NCBI GenBank assembly: GCA_963820185.1
Contig: CAWFYV010000005.1
Span: forward strand, 200,865 to 264,864
From: Aquilonibacter sp963820185
Lineage (GTDB): Bacteria > Vulcanimicrobiota > Vulcanimicrobiia > Vulcanimicrobiales > Vulcanimicrobiaceae
Reading direction: 5' to 3'
DNA: 64,000 nucleotides
The notes beneath the pieces were generated by a model, which saw nothing but the letters and a program-made list of their open reading frames with translations, did not search any database and was not told the origin of the DNA. Shown one piece after another: positions 45,650 through 53,859 of the stretch (positions are counted from its first letter, which is position 1; each line of letters opens with the position of its first letter). The position numbers and the translations under genes were made by a program.

Positions 45650-46020
45650 AAACGGTTATCGCCTTGCAAGGTCGCCGTACGCTGCACGTGCGGGATCGTG
45701 CTTGCGTCGTGATAGGTGGCCTCGACGTCCACGATGTGCCCGCCGGTGCAGTAGGTATTGCGGGTCACTTCGGCGCGTACTTTGACGTCGCTCCAATCGA
45801 CCGAGCCGGCGAAGTTCGCGCCCGCCTTCACGTAACGGGGCTGGAGCGTACCGCCGGCGACCTGCCAGGTCGGATTCTCGCCGCCGCGGTGGGAGATGGT
45901 TACGTACGCGCAGAGCTTCGAGTTGTTGATGAATACGAAGCTCCCCATCTTTGCCGATGCGGGCTGCGGTGCGACCGCCAGGACGAGCAACGCTACGAAC
46001 GCTCGAGAGATATTCACCAT
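45631..46020 (-). CDS. Small secreted protein of the CAWVT/RAEV paralogue family (member 3)
   Basis: The ATG at 46020 follows AAAGGAG by seven bases; 129 residues. Signal peptide (ISRAFVALLVLAVAPQPASA), then NNSKLCAYVTISHRGG, WQVAGGTLQPRYVKAG, DVKVRAEVTRNTYCTGG and a C-terminal TLQGDNRFYITIR. It shares the CA-x-VT, W-x-V-x-GG and KVRAEV-x5-C core with the products at 28437 and 43852. Probably a lineage-specific periplasmic or exported domain. Confidence 0.72.
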   Translation of the reverse strand: MVNISRAFVALLVLAVAPQPASAKMGSFVFINNSKLCAYVTISHRGGENPTWQVAGGTLQPRYVKAGANFAGSVDWSDVKVRAEVTRNTYCTGGHIVDVEATYHDASTIPHVQRTATLQGDNRFYITIR

Positions 46021-46039
46021 ATACCGTCTCCTTTGAATT

Positions 46040-46513
46040 CTACTGTGGTGCCAACTGCTTCTCCATGAAGTAGCTGGTCTTAATTGCGCTCGGGGGTAAC
46101 GAGGCGTAGGGTTCAAACGCGCGGCACGGCAGGAAGCCGCGGCGACGGTAGAAGCCAATCGCGGCGGGTTGATGCACGCCGGTCTCGAGTCGCACAAGGC
46201 GCAAGCCGGCTTTGTGTGCCTCTTCTTCTAGCCGTTCGATAATCGCGTCAGCGACGCCGGCGCCGCGCGCGTCGGCGCGCACGTACATGCGCTTGATCTC
46301 CGCGAAGTCGTCGAAACATGCGACGCCGCCGCATCCCACGGCTTGCCCATCGAGACGCGCGACGAAAAACCGCACCGGTGGCTTGAAGATCGCGTCGATC
46401 GTGAGTCCGTGGCGCTGTTCGGGCGCATAGCTTCCCGCGAGTTCCGCGTCGAGTTCACCGATCAAAGCATGCACCTCGTCGTCCGGCGCATGGACCCGTT
46501 CAACTACCGTCAT
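46040..46513 (-). CDS. GNAT acetyltransferase coupled to the MazF operon
   Basis: The 157-residue Gcn5-family protein has the acetyl-CoA loop EIKRMYVRADARGAGVADAII and a C-terminal QPAAIGFYRRRGFLPC. Its ATG overlaps the MazF-like gene stop (ATGA), so it is the third gene of an antitoxin-toxin-GNAT operon. It most resembles small-molecule or antibiotic N-acetyltransferases rather than the short TacT-type toxins. Whether it belongs functionally to the toxin system is open. Confidence 0.78.
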   Translation of the reverse strand: MTVVERVHAPDDEVHALIGELDAELAGSYAPEQRHGLTIDAIFKPPVRFFVARLDGQAVGCGGVACFDDFAEIKRMYVRADARGAGVADAIIERLEEEAHKAGLRLVRLETGVHQPAAIGFYRRRGFLPCRAFEPYASLPPSAIKTSYFMEKQLAPQ

Positions 46514-46857
46514 CGTTCGACCAGTCGAGCAATTTGGTCGCGTATTTCATCGACCTGTGCGCTCGTCACGTGCGCCTCAGTCGCCCGCGCTCGACGCTTT
46601 GGAATCGTCTGCACATTCCACGAGAGGGCATAGCAGCGCTTCTTACAATGGTTTTCCTTCGTAGGAGCGATCTCGATCGATGCCTCGGAGATGCACATCG
46701 CGGCATCGCTCGTCAACGGTACGACCAAAAGATACCCGAACTCTTGATGAAAGAGGTCGTTACGCCCAATGACAACGGCTGGACGTTGTTTGGTGGGCTC
46801 ACCCGACTCCGGCAGCGCATCCCGCCAATCAACGACGACAATATTCCCCGCCGTCAC
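46510..46857 (-). CDS. MazF/PemK-type mRNA interferase toxin
   Basis: The 115-residue protein has the MazF/PemK SH3-like fold signature: GNIVVVDWRD, KQRPAVVIGRND, LLVVPLTSD and a C-terminal basic strand (CYALSWNVQTIPKRR) before a helix. Such toxins cut mRNA or tRNA at short motifs and are neutralised by the upstream antitoxin. Start and stop both overlap neighbours by ATGA. Confidence 0.8.
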   Translation of the reverse strand: MTAGNIVVVDWRDALPESGEPTKQRPAVVIGRNDLFHQEFGYLLVVPLTSDAAMCISEASIEIAPTKENHCKKRCYALSWNVQTIPKRRARATEAHVTSAQVDEIRDQIARLVER

Positions 46858-47075
46858 TCGCGAAAGAACTCCGCCGGTTCGTCATTCCACGCCGGATACT
46901 TTTTCAAGTGCTCCATGACGCGGCGCGTGTCGGACGCAATTTGTGCGGCGCTCGAGTCGCCGTATGCCGTAATAGCACGCCGGATCACCTCGGTTTCCGA
47001 AGTTTTGCCTTCACGTGCCAGCCGCTTCACGATCCGATCTTGCTCTTCTTCGAGATAGACCATCTTTTTTACCAT
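46854..47075 (-). CDS. Ribbon-helix-helix antitoxin
   Basis: The ATG at 47075 gives 73 residues, with VYLEEEQDRIVKRLAREGKT then SETEVIRRAITAY, a MetJ/Arc-type RHH DNA-binding domain. The C-terminal tail (LKKYPAWNDEPAEFF) should wrap the toxin. It would both bind the promoter repeats at 47078-47109 and neutralise the MazF-like toxin. In-frame starts at 47063 or 47099 are possible. Confidence 0.78.
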   Translation of the reverse strand: MVKKMVYLEEEQDRIVKRLAREGKTSETEVIRRAITAYGDSSAAQIASDTRRVMEHLKKYPAWNDEPAEFFRE

Positions 47076-47110
47076 AGTGACATCATGACATAGCGACATA
47101 TAGCTGTCAA
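47076..47110 (-). promoter_or_regulatory. Toxin-antitoxin promoter with 8-bp-phased operator repeats
   Basis: On the minus strand TTGACA (47110-47105), a 17-bp spacer and CATGAT (47087-47082) precede the ATG by six bases, so the transcript is probably leaderless. On the plus strand TGACATCA, TGACATAG, CGACATAT and AGCTGTCA form four units repeating every 8 bp (47078-47109) that cover the -35, spacer and -10. Such phased repeats suit RHH dimers bound side by side. Confidence 0.6.
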
Positions 47111-47192
47111 TAACAGGCTCTGAATTTTTGCCGCTTTCGGCTTCTTTTGCCCAGTCGCCGATGGTACATTTTTGACTCCGGAGGTGACGCTT

Positions 47193-48512
47193 ATGTCAGA
47201 AAATCCCGTCTTTAATCGCCGCGGCTTCTTGAGTACGGCGGCAGCGGCAACCGTCGCCGCCGGCCCACTCGCGGCGCTCGCGCAGGCGCCCACGAGCGAC
47301 GCCACGATTCGTCCCTTTCACGTGAACTTTCCCGATTCGGCGCTCGACGATATGCGCAAGCGCATCAAGGCGACACGCTGGCCCGACCGCGAAACCGTCA
47401 ATGACGACACGCAAGGCGTACCGCTGGCAATGATTCAGGGACTTGCGACGTATTGGGCGACCGATTACGACTGGCACAAGTGTCAGGCGAAACTTAACGC
47501 GCTCCCGATGTTCACCACCACGATCGATGGGCTAACCATTCAATTCATTCACGTCAAGTCGAAGCACGCAAACGCGCTGCCGCTCATCGTCACACACGGC
47601 TGGCCCGGTTCGATCATCGAACAGCTCAAGATCATCGCGCCGCTGACCGATCCGACCGCGCACGGCGGAAGCGCGTCGGATGCATTCCACGTTGTGATTC
47701 CGTCGATACCGGGCTACGGCTTCTCGGGAAGGCCACGCTCACCCGAGTGGGACACCGCCGCGACCGCGCGCGCCTGGGCGGTGCTGATGCAACGCCTCGG
47801 CTACACGCACTACGTTGCGCAGGGCGGCGACCTTGGTTCGGTGGTGACGACGTTGATGGGCAAACAAGCTCCGCCCGGATTACTGGCGATCAATACCAGC
47901 TTGCCGGCAACGGTTCCACCGGCGATTGCAAAGTCGCTCTCCTGCGGCGACCCCGCGCCGGCCGGTCTTTCCGCCGACGAAGCGCACGCGTACGCGCAGC
48001 TACAACTGCTGTACGGAAAGCAATTCGCGTATGCCGCGATCCAGCATACACGTCCACAAACGCTCTACGGCATAGCGGATTCGCCGGTGGGGCTCGCGGC
48101 CTGGCTGCTGGACCATGGCGACGGTTGGAACCAACCGGCAGCAGCCGTTATCTCCGCGGTGGTGGGGCACACGGTTGACGGACATAGCGCCGGTGCGCTG
48201 ACGCGCGATGACGTCCTCGACAACATCACGCTGTACTGGCTAACGAATACCGGGGTCTCCGCGGCGCGCTCATATTGGTTGAATAAGACCAGCCCATTCA
48301 ACGCCGCCAACGTCTCGCTCCCGACGGCTGCAATCGTCTTCCCCGGCGAGATCTATCTCGCGCCGCGCAGTTGGACGGAACAGGCGTTTAGCAAACTGAT
48401 CTACTACAGCCGCGCCAGCGCCGGCGGTCACTTTGCGGCCTGGGAACAACCGCAAGTGTTTTCCCAAGAAGTCCGCGCGGGCTTTCGATCGCTCAGAACG
48501 GCGGCTTCATGA
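47193..48512 (+). CDS. Secreted epoxide-hydrolase-type alpha/beta hydrolase (Tat leader)
   Basis: The ATG at 47193 follows GGAGGT by eight bases. The 439-residue protein has a Tat-type leader (NRRGFLSTAAAATVAAGPLAALA), the epoxide-hydrolase N-terminal segment (RPFHVNFPDSALDDMRKRIKATRWPDRE, quoted in part), HGWPGS oxyanion motif, and the nucleophile in GGDLGS. The catalytic His is in AGGHFAAWEQP. Family enzymes open epoxides; the actual substrate is unknown. Confidence 0.85.
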   Translation: MSENPVFNRRGFLSTAAAATVAAGPLAALAQAPTSDATIRPFHVNFPDSALDDMRKRIKATRWPDRETVNDDTQGVPLAMIQGLATYWATDYDWHKCQAKLNALPMFTTTIDGLTIQFIHVKSKHANALPLIVTHGWPGSIIEQLKIIAPLTDPTAHGGSASDAFHVVIPSIPGYGFSGRPRSPEWDTAATARAWAVLMQRLGYTHYVAQGGDLGSVVTTLMGKQAPPGLLAINTSLPATVPPAIAKSLSCGDPAPAGLSADEAHAYAQLQLLYGKQFAYAAIQHTRPQTLYGIADSPVGLAAWLLDHGDGWNQPAAAVISAVVGHTVDGHSAGALTRDDVLDNITLYWLTNTGVSAARSYWLNKTSPFNAANVSLPTAAIVFPGEIYLAPRSWTEQAFSKLIYYSRASAGGHFAAWEQPQVFSQEVRAGFRSLRTAAS

Positions 48513-48538
48513 ACAACGCAACGACACCAACGGTCGAC

Positions 48539-48606
48539 TTTGTCATCCCGAGCGTAGCGTTTTGTCATCCCGAGCGTAGCGAAGCGTAGTCGAGGGACGA
48601 GGGACA
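48539..48606. repeat. Composite 37-bp repeat: full copy nested in a broken copy (copies 6a/6b)
   Basis: A left part (TTTGTCATCCCGAGCGTAGCG, 48539-48559) is followed by a full unit (48561-48597) and then CGAGGGAC, which is the normal right end of a unit. The arrangement is that of one element inserted into another. It fills the gap between two hydrolase genes. Confidence 0.85.
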
Positions 48607-48617
48607 GGACCCAATCG

Positions 48618-49478
48618 ATGCTCGACGTCCGTCATTCGACCGTCCGAGTGGGCCCCGCGAACGTCTTCTACCGTGAAGCCGGCACACAAGGGCAACCCGT
48701 TTTTTTGCTCCTCCACGGCTTTGCAAACTCGTCGCACTATTTCCGGCACTTGATGTCGAAGCTCGCAGGCCGATTTCACCTGATCGCACCAGATCTTCCC
48801 TCGTTCGGATTTACCACGATCGATGAGGGTGCGAGCTATCAATATACTTTTGCCGGTCTGACAAAGACGATTGCGGACTTCGTGAACGCACTTTCGCTAC
48901 GACGCTTTGCGATGTACGTGTTCGACTACGGCGCACCCGTCGGCTTCAATCTGGCCGTCGCAAATCCGGATAGCATCGCTGCAATCGTCTCACAGAACGG
49001 CAACGCATACGAGGAAGGCTTGGGTGCCGCTCCTTGGGCGCTATTGCGCGCCTACTGGAAGCAGCCTTCACCGGCCATCCGTGAGACAATTAAGCAACGT
49101 ATGTCGCTCGATGGCGTCCGTGCGTCCTATTTTCAAGGGGTGCGTGATGCCGCCGCGATCGAGCCCGAAGCGTATTGGCTCGATGCAGCGCTGCTTGCCC
49201 GCCCCGGGATGATGGAGCTTCAGACCGACCTCAAGCTCGATTATAAAGCGAATATCGAGCGCTATCCGCTATATCAGCAATACCTGCGAACGCATCGGCC
49301 TCCATTGCTCGCCATCTGGGGAAAGAACGACACCTTTTTCATTCCACCGGGCGCCGAGGCGTTCAAGCGTGACGTGCCCAACGCGGACGTCCGATTTCTA
49401 GACGCCGGGCACTTCGCGCTTGAAACCAACGTCGATGACATCGCGTCCGCAATCCTGAACATGACCGTTGGTGCATAA
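48618..49478 (+). CDS. Haloalkane-dehalogenase/epoxide-hydrolase-like alpha/beta hydrolase
   Basis: The 286-residue protein has FLLLHGFANSSHYFRHLM (oxyanion), an Asp nucleophile elbow FDYGAPVGFNLA, and a catalytic His in LDAGHFALET. Without a signal peptide, it would be cytoplasmic. The Asp nucleophile and Trp-containing cap (AYWLDAALLAR) point to dehalogenase or epoxide hydrolase chemistry, but the substrate is unknown. It ends four bases before the DoxX gene. Confidence 0.83.
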   Translation: MLDVRHSTVRVGPANVFYREAGTQGQPVFLLLHGFANSSHYFRHLMSKLAGRFHLIAPDLPSFGFTTIDEGASYQYTFAGLTKTIADFVNALSLRRFAMYVFDYGAPVGFNLAVANPDSIAAIVSQNGNAYEEGLGAAPWALLRAYWKQPSPAIRETIKQRMSLDGVRASYFQGVRDAAAIEPEAYWLDAALLARPGMMELQTDLKLDYKANIERYPLYQQYLRTHRPPLLAIWGKNDTFFIPPGAEAFKRDVPNADVRFLDAGHFALETNVDDIASAILNMTVGA

Positions 49479-49482
49479 AGAC

Positions 49483-49968
49483 ATGAACGCAATCGGCCTG
49501 CTGATGCTACGTCTCGTTGCCGGCGGATTTATCGTGCGGTGGGGATTCCCCAAGCTGCGCGATGACGACGGAAAATTTGCCAAGGAGTTCGAGAACCTCG
49601 GGTTTCAGCCGGGCAAGGTCTTTGCGCAGCGCGCGGGTACCGTCGAAACGTTGTCCGGCGCGCTCATCGCGCTCGGCGCGCTCGGTCCGGTCGGGCCGAT
49701 GCTGCTGCTGTCCGACATGATCGTTGCCGCCGGTGCGGTAACGGCTAAAGACAAGCAGTTCAACGCCGACGATCACGAGGATGAGATGCTCTACGCGTCG
49801 ATCGCGCTGCTCCTTGCGCTGAGCGGACCGGGAGACTTCTCTCTCGATCGCACACTCGGCATCACGTTCTTCGACCGTGATTGGCTGCGTTATCTTTCGG
49901 TCGGCGCCGCGTTCGCCGGTGCAGCAGTGATGCTCTCCGCGCGAACGCCTCCCCCAACGCAGCACTAG
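49483..49968 (+). CDS. DoxX-family membrane protein
   Basis: The 161-residue protein from the ATG at 49483 has four hydrophobic helices and the DoxX signature: LLMLRLVAGGFIVRWGFPKL, FEELGFQPGKV-like FENLGFQPGKVFAQRAGTVE, and ALLLALSGPGDFSLD. It begins four bases after the hydrolase stop, so the two are probably co-transcribed. DoxX proteins are linked to thiol/redox stress and respiration; the exact role here is unknown. Confidence 0.82.
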   Translation: MNAIGLLMLRLVAGGFIVRWGFPKLRDDDGKFAKEFENLGFQPGKVFAQRAGTVETLSGALIALGALGPVGPMLLLSDMIVAAGAVTAKDKQFNADDHEDEMLYASIALLLALSGPGDFSLDRTLGITFFDRDWLRYLSVGAAFAGAAVMLSARTPPPTQH

Positions 49969-49982
49969 GGACCCACGATTTC

Positions 49983-50047
49983 TTGTCATCCCGAGCGTAG
50001 CGAAGCCCTCTTTGTCATCCCGAGCGTAGCGAAGCGTAGTCGAGGGA
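49983..50047. repeat. Tandem 37-bp repeats: truncated plus full copy (copies 7a/7b)
   Basis: A truncated unit (TTGTCATCCCGAGCGTAGCG... to 50007) is followed by a full unit (50011-50047). The 214-bp gap between DoxX and the LamG gene holds this element; the remaining bases show no clear gene or terminator. Confidence 0.85.
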
Positions 50048-50182
50048 CCTCGCAGACGTGCGAGGCACCGCGCAGCTAGCCCCGAATATGCCGCTCTGCA
50101 ACGCGCTCTTTTTCGTGCGGGGGTCCGAACTATGAGGCGAAAGTCGATAGGCAGCGTTCCTACGCTCGCCGCCACGCTATAA

Positions 50183-52213
50183 ATGTACCGCGCAAATGTA
50201 GCCGTTCGCGGATATCTTCAAGCCGCGCCGAGCGACGCATACAACTTTGGGCTCGGAGATTTCACCGTGATGGCGATGGTGACGTCTGAATTCGGCGGTA
50301 CCGTCGTCTCTCGCAAGAACGACGCGATCGGTCCGGGCAATGGCGGCTTTCTGCTCATCGTCAATACGGACGGTTCGATAACCTTTAGAACGGAGAGCGG
50401 CGATGGCTTCTTCGAAGTCGTTTCGGACCCGACCCACGTGTTAGACGGCGATTGTCACACGATCGCCGGTGTCCGTACCGGCGCTGTGCTTTCGATTTTG
50501 TTCGACGGCCGAGAAATAGGCGGCGAGTCCTCAGGGAACGCGACGCCACCGCTCGATGTGAACAACGCCCTACCAGTAACGGTTGGCATCTCGCAGCAGC
50601 TCCGCAGGGAGAATAAACAATTCGTCGGCGCCGCGATGAACGTTAGCCTGTGGAGCGCGGCTCTCTCGGGAGATCAGTTTGTGCGATCCGCCTTCGCCCG
50701 AATCGAGGGACGTGAAGAGCATCTGCAAGCGTACTGGATGCTCGATAACACGACCAACGATGAGTCGCCCAATCGTAATCCCCTGAACATCGTCGGCTTT
50801 GTACGATTCGAATACTGTCTCGATTGCGTGTGGGCCCAATCCGGAGAGATCTACACGTTCTGCTCCATCTCAAATATGGCGGATTCGCGCATCGCGCCGA
50901 TCGACGTTAGGCTGTCCAGAGATATATTCGTAGCGCCAAACGCGCCTGTCCTCGCCATGGGCATTCTCGCCATTCAAGATAGCCCGGCATTCCCGGCGGG
51001 TGCGCACGTGCGCCTTATGGATCCGACAGGAAAAAGCTACAACGCAAGCCAGAATACCGAGCTCGCGTTTGTGGCGACCCACGCTGGACAACCGTGGGCC
51101 GTCATCGTGAAGCAACCGCTTGCGGGATCATGGCGGGTGGAGGTTACCGCGCCATCGTCAACGGCATTCCAACTCTTTGTGCAGACTGTTCCGCCATCCG
51201 ACGTCGTGGAAACGTCCAGGCGTGCCCTTGACCCACTCTATGGCGAATATCAAGGTAGCGTATCACCCCGCTTTACCGCCGTCAGCGGGTTCTGGGATTC
51301 AGTCGTCAAGGTTGCGGTAGGAGTAACTGTTGCCGCGATCGTCGTTGCAGCAATCGTGGAAACCGGCGGTGCGGGCACCGTGCCGGCGCTTGTCTTCGGT
51401 CTCGAAGTATTCTCAGCCATAACGAATGCGGAAGCAGCGCGAGGTCTTGGGGCCATAGATACGGCCAGCATTAACGGCGCAACACTGAATGTTGCGGGCA
51501 TGAGCGGTTTCATCGTGGCGCTCGACAGGTTCCTTATCTTGGATGCTTACAATTCAGGAGACGACGCGACGCCGCTTATGCACGAGCAACGCGAGAAGCA
51601 GCTTTATCCCGCCGTAGTTGCGAGTCCGTTTAATAAAGTGCGATTCGAGCTCATCGCCGCCGATGCAACGCTGCAGAACGTCACGCGGCAGCTAACAGCC
51701 TCCGATCATGCGTATGTAACGGCAAACGCGCACGGCCTTGCTGATGTGCTGACCGGATGGAATGAAGCCCCCGATAGGCCCCAGGACGTACTGACTACCT
51801 TCGCCGGACCAGCTCAAGTGACAGCCGCAAAAGCTCAGGGAAAAATATTTCACTTCTTCGCATGCGAGTGTGGGCGTCGCGGTAGTACGGATCGACCCGG
51901 CTTGGGGAGGAGATTGGTACAGCTTGGAGCGCTTGCATTCTTTGGCTACGAGAAGGTCGTTAAAATCGATCCGAACTACGCTGCAGAGTTTGCGGCTTGC
52001 GATATCGAGATTGACCTGGCATTAATGAGCGAAGCGACATGTGAACAAGCGCATCAGCGAGCGCTTGCCCTCTATATTGAAACCGAAGCGCAGCTACGAG
52101 GTAAGGGCGCTTTCGTCGCGGCGAACGCTCTCCGCCATAACTATGAAGCGTTGGTGTCACCAGTGACGAGCCCCGTCTATGGCGACAAAAAGGCGCGCTT
52201 AAGAATCGAGTGA
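50183..52213 (+). CDS. LamG-domain protein with a hydrophobic segment and CHAT-like peptidase C-terminus
   Basis: The 676-residue protein starts at ATG 50183 with no signal peptide. Residues about 15-210 form a LamG/concanavalin-like domain (FTVMAMVTSE, GFLLIVNTDGSITFRTESG, SILFDGREIGG, VGISQQLR). A beta-rich region (260-345) and a Gly/Ala-rich hydrophobic helix (VAVGVTVAAIVVAAIVETGG, ~375-395) follow. The C-terminal part has TANAHGLADVL (~516) and KIFHFFACECGRRG (~560) then LGRRLVQLGALAFFGYEKV, matching the His and Cys boxes of CHAT/caspase-like peptidases. Base composition is visibly lower in G+C than its neighbours, suggesting acquisition. It may be a protease effector; no partner gene is identified. 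Confidence 0.65.
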   Translation: MYRANVAVRGYLQAAPSDAYNFGLGDFTVMAMVTSEFGGTVVSRKNDAIGPGNGGFLLIVNTDGSITFRTESGDGFFEVVSDPTHVLDGDCHTIAGVRTGAVLSILFDGREIGGESSGNATPPLDVNNALPVTVGISQQLRRENKQFVGAAMNVSLWSAALSGDQFVRSAFARIEGREEHLQAYWMLDNTTNDESPNRNPLNIVGFVRFEYCLDCVWAQSGEIYTFCSISNMADSRIAPIDVRLSRDIFVAPNAPVLAMGILAIQDSPAFPAGAHVRLMDPTGKSYNASQNTELAFVATHAGQPWAVIVKQPLAGSWRVEVTAPSSTAFQLFVQTVPPSDVVETSRRALDPLYGEYQGSVSPRFTAVSGFWDSVVKVAVGVTVAAIVVAAIVETGGAGTVPALVFGLEVFSAITNAEAARGLGAIDTASINGATLNVAGMSGFIVALDRFLILDAYNSGDDATPLMHEQREKQLYPAVVASPFNKVRFELIAADATLQNVTRQLTASDHAYVTANAHGLADVLTGWNEAPDRPQDVLTTFAGPAQVTAAKAQGKIFHFFACECGRRGSTDRPGLGRRLVQLGALAFFGYEKVVKIDPNYAAEFAACDIEIDLALMSEATCEQAHQRALALYIETEAQLRGKGAFVAANALRHNYEALVSPVTSPVYGDKKARLRIE

Positions 52214-52239
52214 CGAATCAAACCCGGTTGTGGCAGCTC

Positions 52240-52656
52240 CTAACGCGCGCGCGTGCAGGTATCGACGGACGTGATCGTTTTACCACCCATGCGCACTGTT
52301 CCGTGCAGGGTGTACTCCTTCGCGGAGACCCGCGCGAACGTTACGGAAACGGTCCCGTCGGGGTAAACGCTGCGGTAGGCGATGTGGTTCGGATCGCTGC
52401 CGGTCCCGCGCATGGCCGTGGCATTTCCTTGGTCATCGATAACGATCGCCGTCCAGCCTTTGCGGTGCGCATCATACGCGACTAACTCTTCGTCGCCTCC
52501 GAGCGACGAGGACGTGATCTCCCGCAAGATGCGGCCGTTGCTATCGTACGCGAACGTGGCACGGTACGCCAAGTGTTCCTTTCCCGCGCGGTACGTGCAG
52601 TTCCACGTGCCGACGAGATAGTGCATTCCGGCAAGCGTGAGTGCCGCAAGAATCAT
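52240..52656 (-). CDS. Secreted lipocalin-like (DUF1579-like) protein
   Basis: The 138-residue product has a short hydrophobic N-terminus (ILAALTLAGMHYLVGTWNC) and ends SVDTCTRAR. The W-x-C and C-T-R Cys pair is shared with 30131-30607, suggesting a disulfide-closed beta barrel. It starts 15 bases after the patatin gene stop and is probably the last gene of that operon. Function unknown. Confidence 0.6.
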   Translation of the reverse strand: MILAALTLAGMHYLVGTWNCTYRAGKEHLAYRATFAYDSNGRILREITSSSLGGDEELVAYDAHRKGWTAIVIDDQGNATAMRGTGSDPNHIAYRSVYPDGTVSVTFARVSAKEYTLHGTVRMGGKTITSVDTCTRAR

Positions 52657-52671
52657 TTCGATACCGCCTCT

Positions 52672-53859
52672 CTAGTCAAACGTCTTCCAGTCGTAGGGCG
52701 TCAGGCCCGCGATCGCATCGTTCCATCCTAACCGATAGGTTTTCCCGATGCCTTCCTCGTCGTCAAAATCTTCACTGCTGATCGGCAGCTTTTCCTTGGG
52801 GCGAAGATACGAGATCCTCGTAGCCGGCACGGATTGCATGTATACGGCAAACTGCGGATCGCCCTCGGCAGCGATTGCCGCGTCGGCGTTTGGAAGGCGC
52901 GCGAATGCGCGTTTGGTCAGTGATTGAAAATGCGCGGTTCGCATATCGATTTCGAGAATCTTGCGCCGCATTGTTGCGACCAAACCGAACGTGATGGCAA
53001 TAGCATTGCGGTAGGTGCGCACCGGCTCAAATGGGGGATCGACCAAAACAACGTCGATCGCACGCGCGACCGAATGGGAGATGCGTACCGACGAATTGCT
53101 CGCCACGCCACCGTCGCAGTACTCGCATGTGTTTCCGTCAGGGCCGGGCAACTGCACGGGATCCCAAACGATCGGAATCGCCGCCGATGCGAAGAGTTGT
53201 TTGTGCAATAGGTCGAGGCTCGCTTCACGCACGACGGTATGTGGACCCATGATCGCCTGAATCACACGAACGATCCCGTCATGAAATTGCGCCGGCGTAT
53301 CCTGCGCGCGCCGGTAGAAAAATTCTGTACGCTGCTCGGTCAGGTTCGTCACCGCCCACACGAAGGGGATAACTAACGGCCGCTCCGGGTCGATTTGACG
53401 CGAGATAAACTCGAACACCGGTTGCGAGTCGTACATCGCCGTCTGATCGGTCGTTAGCGAAGCCATCCGCACCTTCGCCGCGAGCTGATCGAGCGCGCCG
53501 CTGTGCGGATCGGCGGATGCCGCGAATTGCGGTTTGAGTTGCAAGAGCTTGGCTGCGCTCACGCCGTACCACAGCTCGCGTAGCCGGGTGTATTGTCCGG
53601 TCGCGACCATCCAACCGTTGAGCGCTCCTATCGACGTCCCGAATACCATTTGATGCGGTGTGAGTGGAGCGCCGTCGGTGATGCCGCGAGCGGCGACCCA
53701 ACAGCCGATTGCACCCGCTTCGTACGCACCATGCGCGCCGCCGCCACTTAGGACCAGCGCGCTCTCGAGCGGTATCAGCGGTATCCCGTTGGCACCAAGC
53801 AAGGCCGGTGCGGCGCCCGCCGCACCGAGCGCCATCAAGAACGCGCGCCGCTTACTCAC
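52672..53859 (-). CDS. Patatin-like phospholipase
   Basis: The 395-residue protein has an N-terminal Tat/Sec-like leader (KRRAFLMALGAAGAAPALLG), the oxyanion GGGAHGAYEAGAI (~39), catalytic Ser in FGTSIGAL (~74) and Asp in CDGGVASN (~249), so the Ser-Asp dyad is intact. It should be a lipid acyl hydrolase, perhaps exported. The GTG start overlaps the M28 peptidase stop (GTGA). Confidence 0.87.
   Translation of the reverse strand: MSKRRAFLMALGAAGAAPALLGANGIPLIPLESALVLSGGGAHGAYEAGAIGCWVAARGITDGAPLTPHQMVFGTSIGALNGWMVATGQYTRLRELWYGVSAAKLLQLKPQFAASADPHSGALDQLAAKVRMASLTTDQTAMYDSQPVFEFISRQIDPERPLVIPFVWAVTNLTEQRTEFFYRRAQDTPAQFHDGIVRVIQAIMGPHTVVREASLDLLHKQLFASAAIPIVWDPVQLPGPDGNTCEYCDGGVASNSSVRISHSVARAIDVVLVDPPFEPVRTYRNAIAITFGLVATMRRKILEIDMRTAHFQSLTKRAFARLPNADAAIAAEGDPQFAVYMQSVPATRISYLRPKEKLPISSEDFDDEEGIGKTYRLGWNDAIAGLTPYDWKTFD

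Noticed and set aside
49507..50175. Minus-strand frame containing the peptide GPSTTLRYARDDK
   Set aside because: It only shadows the DoxX gene and passes through the repeats; the peptide is just a repeat reading frame, not a gene.
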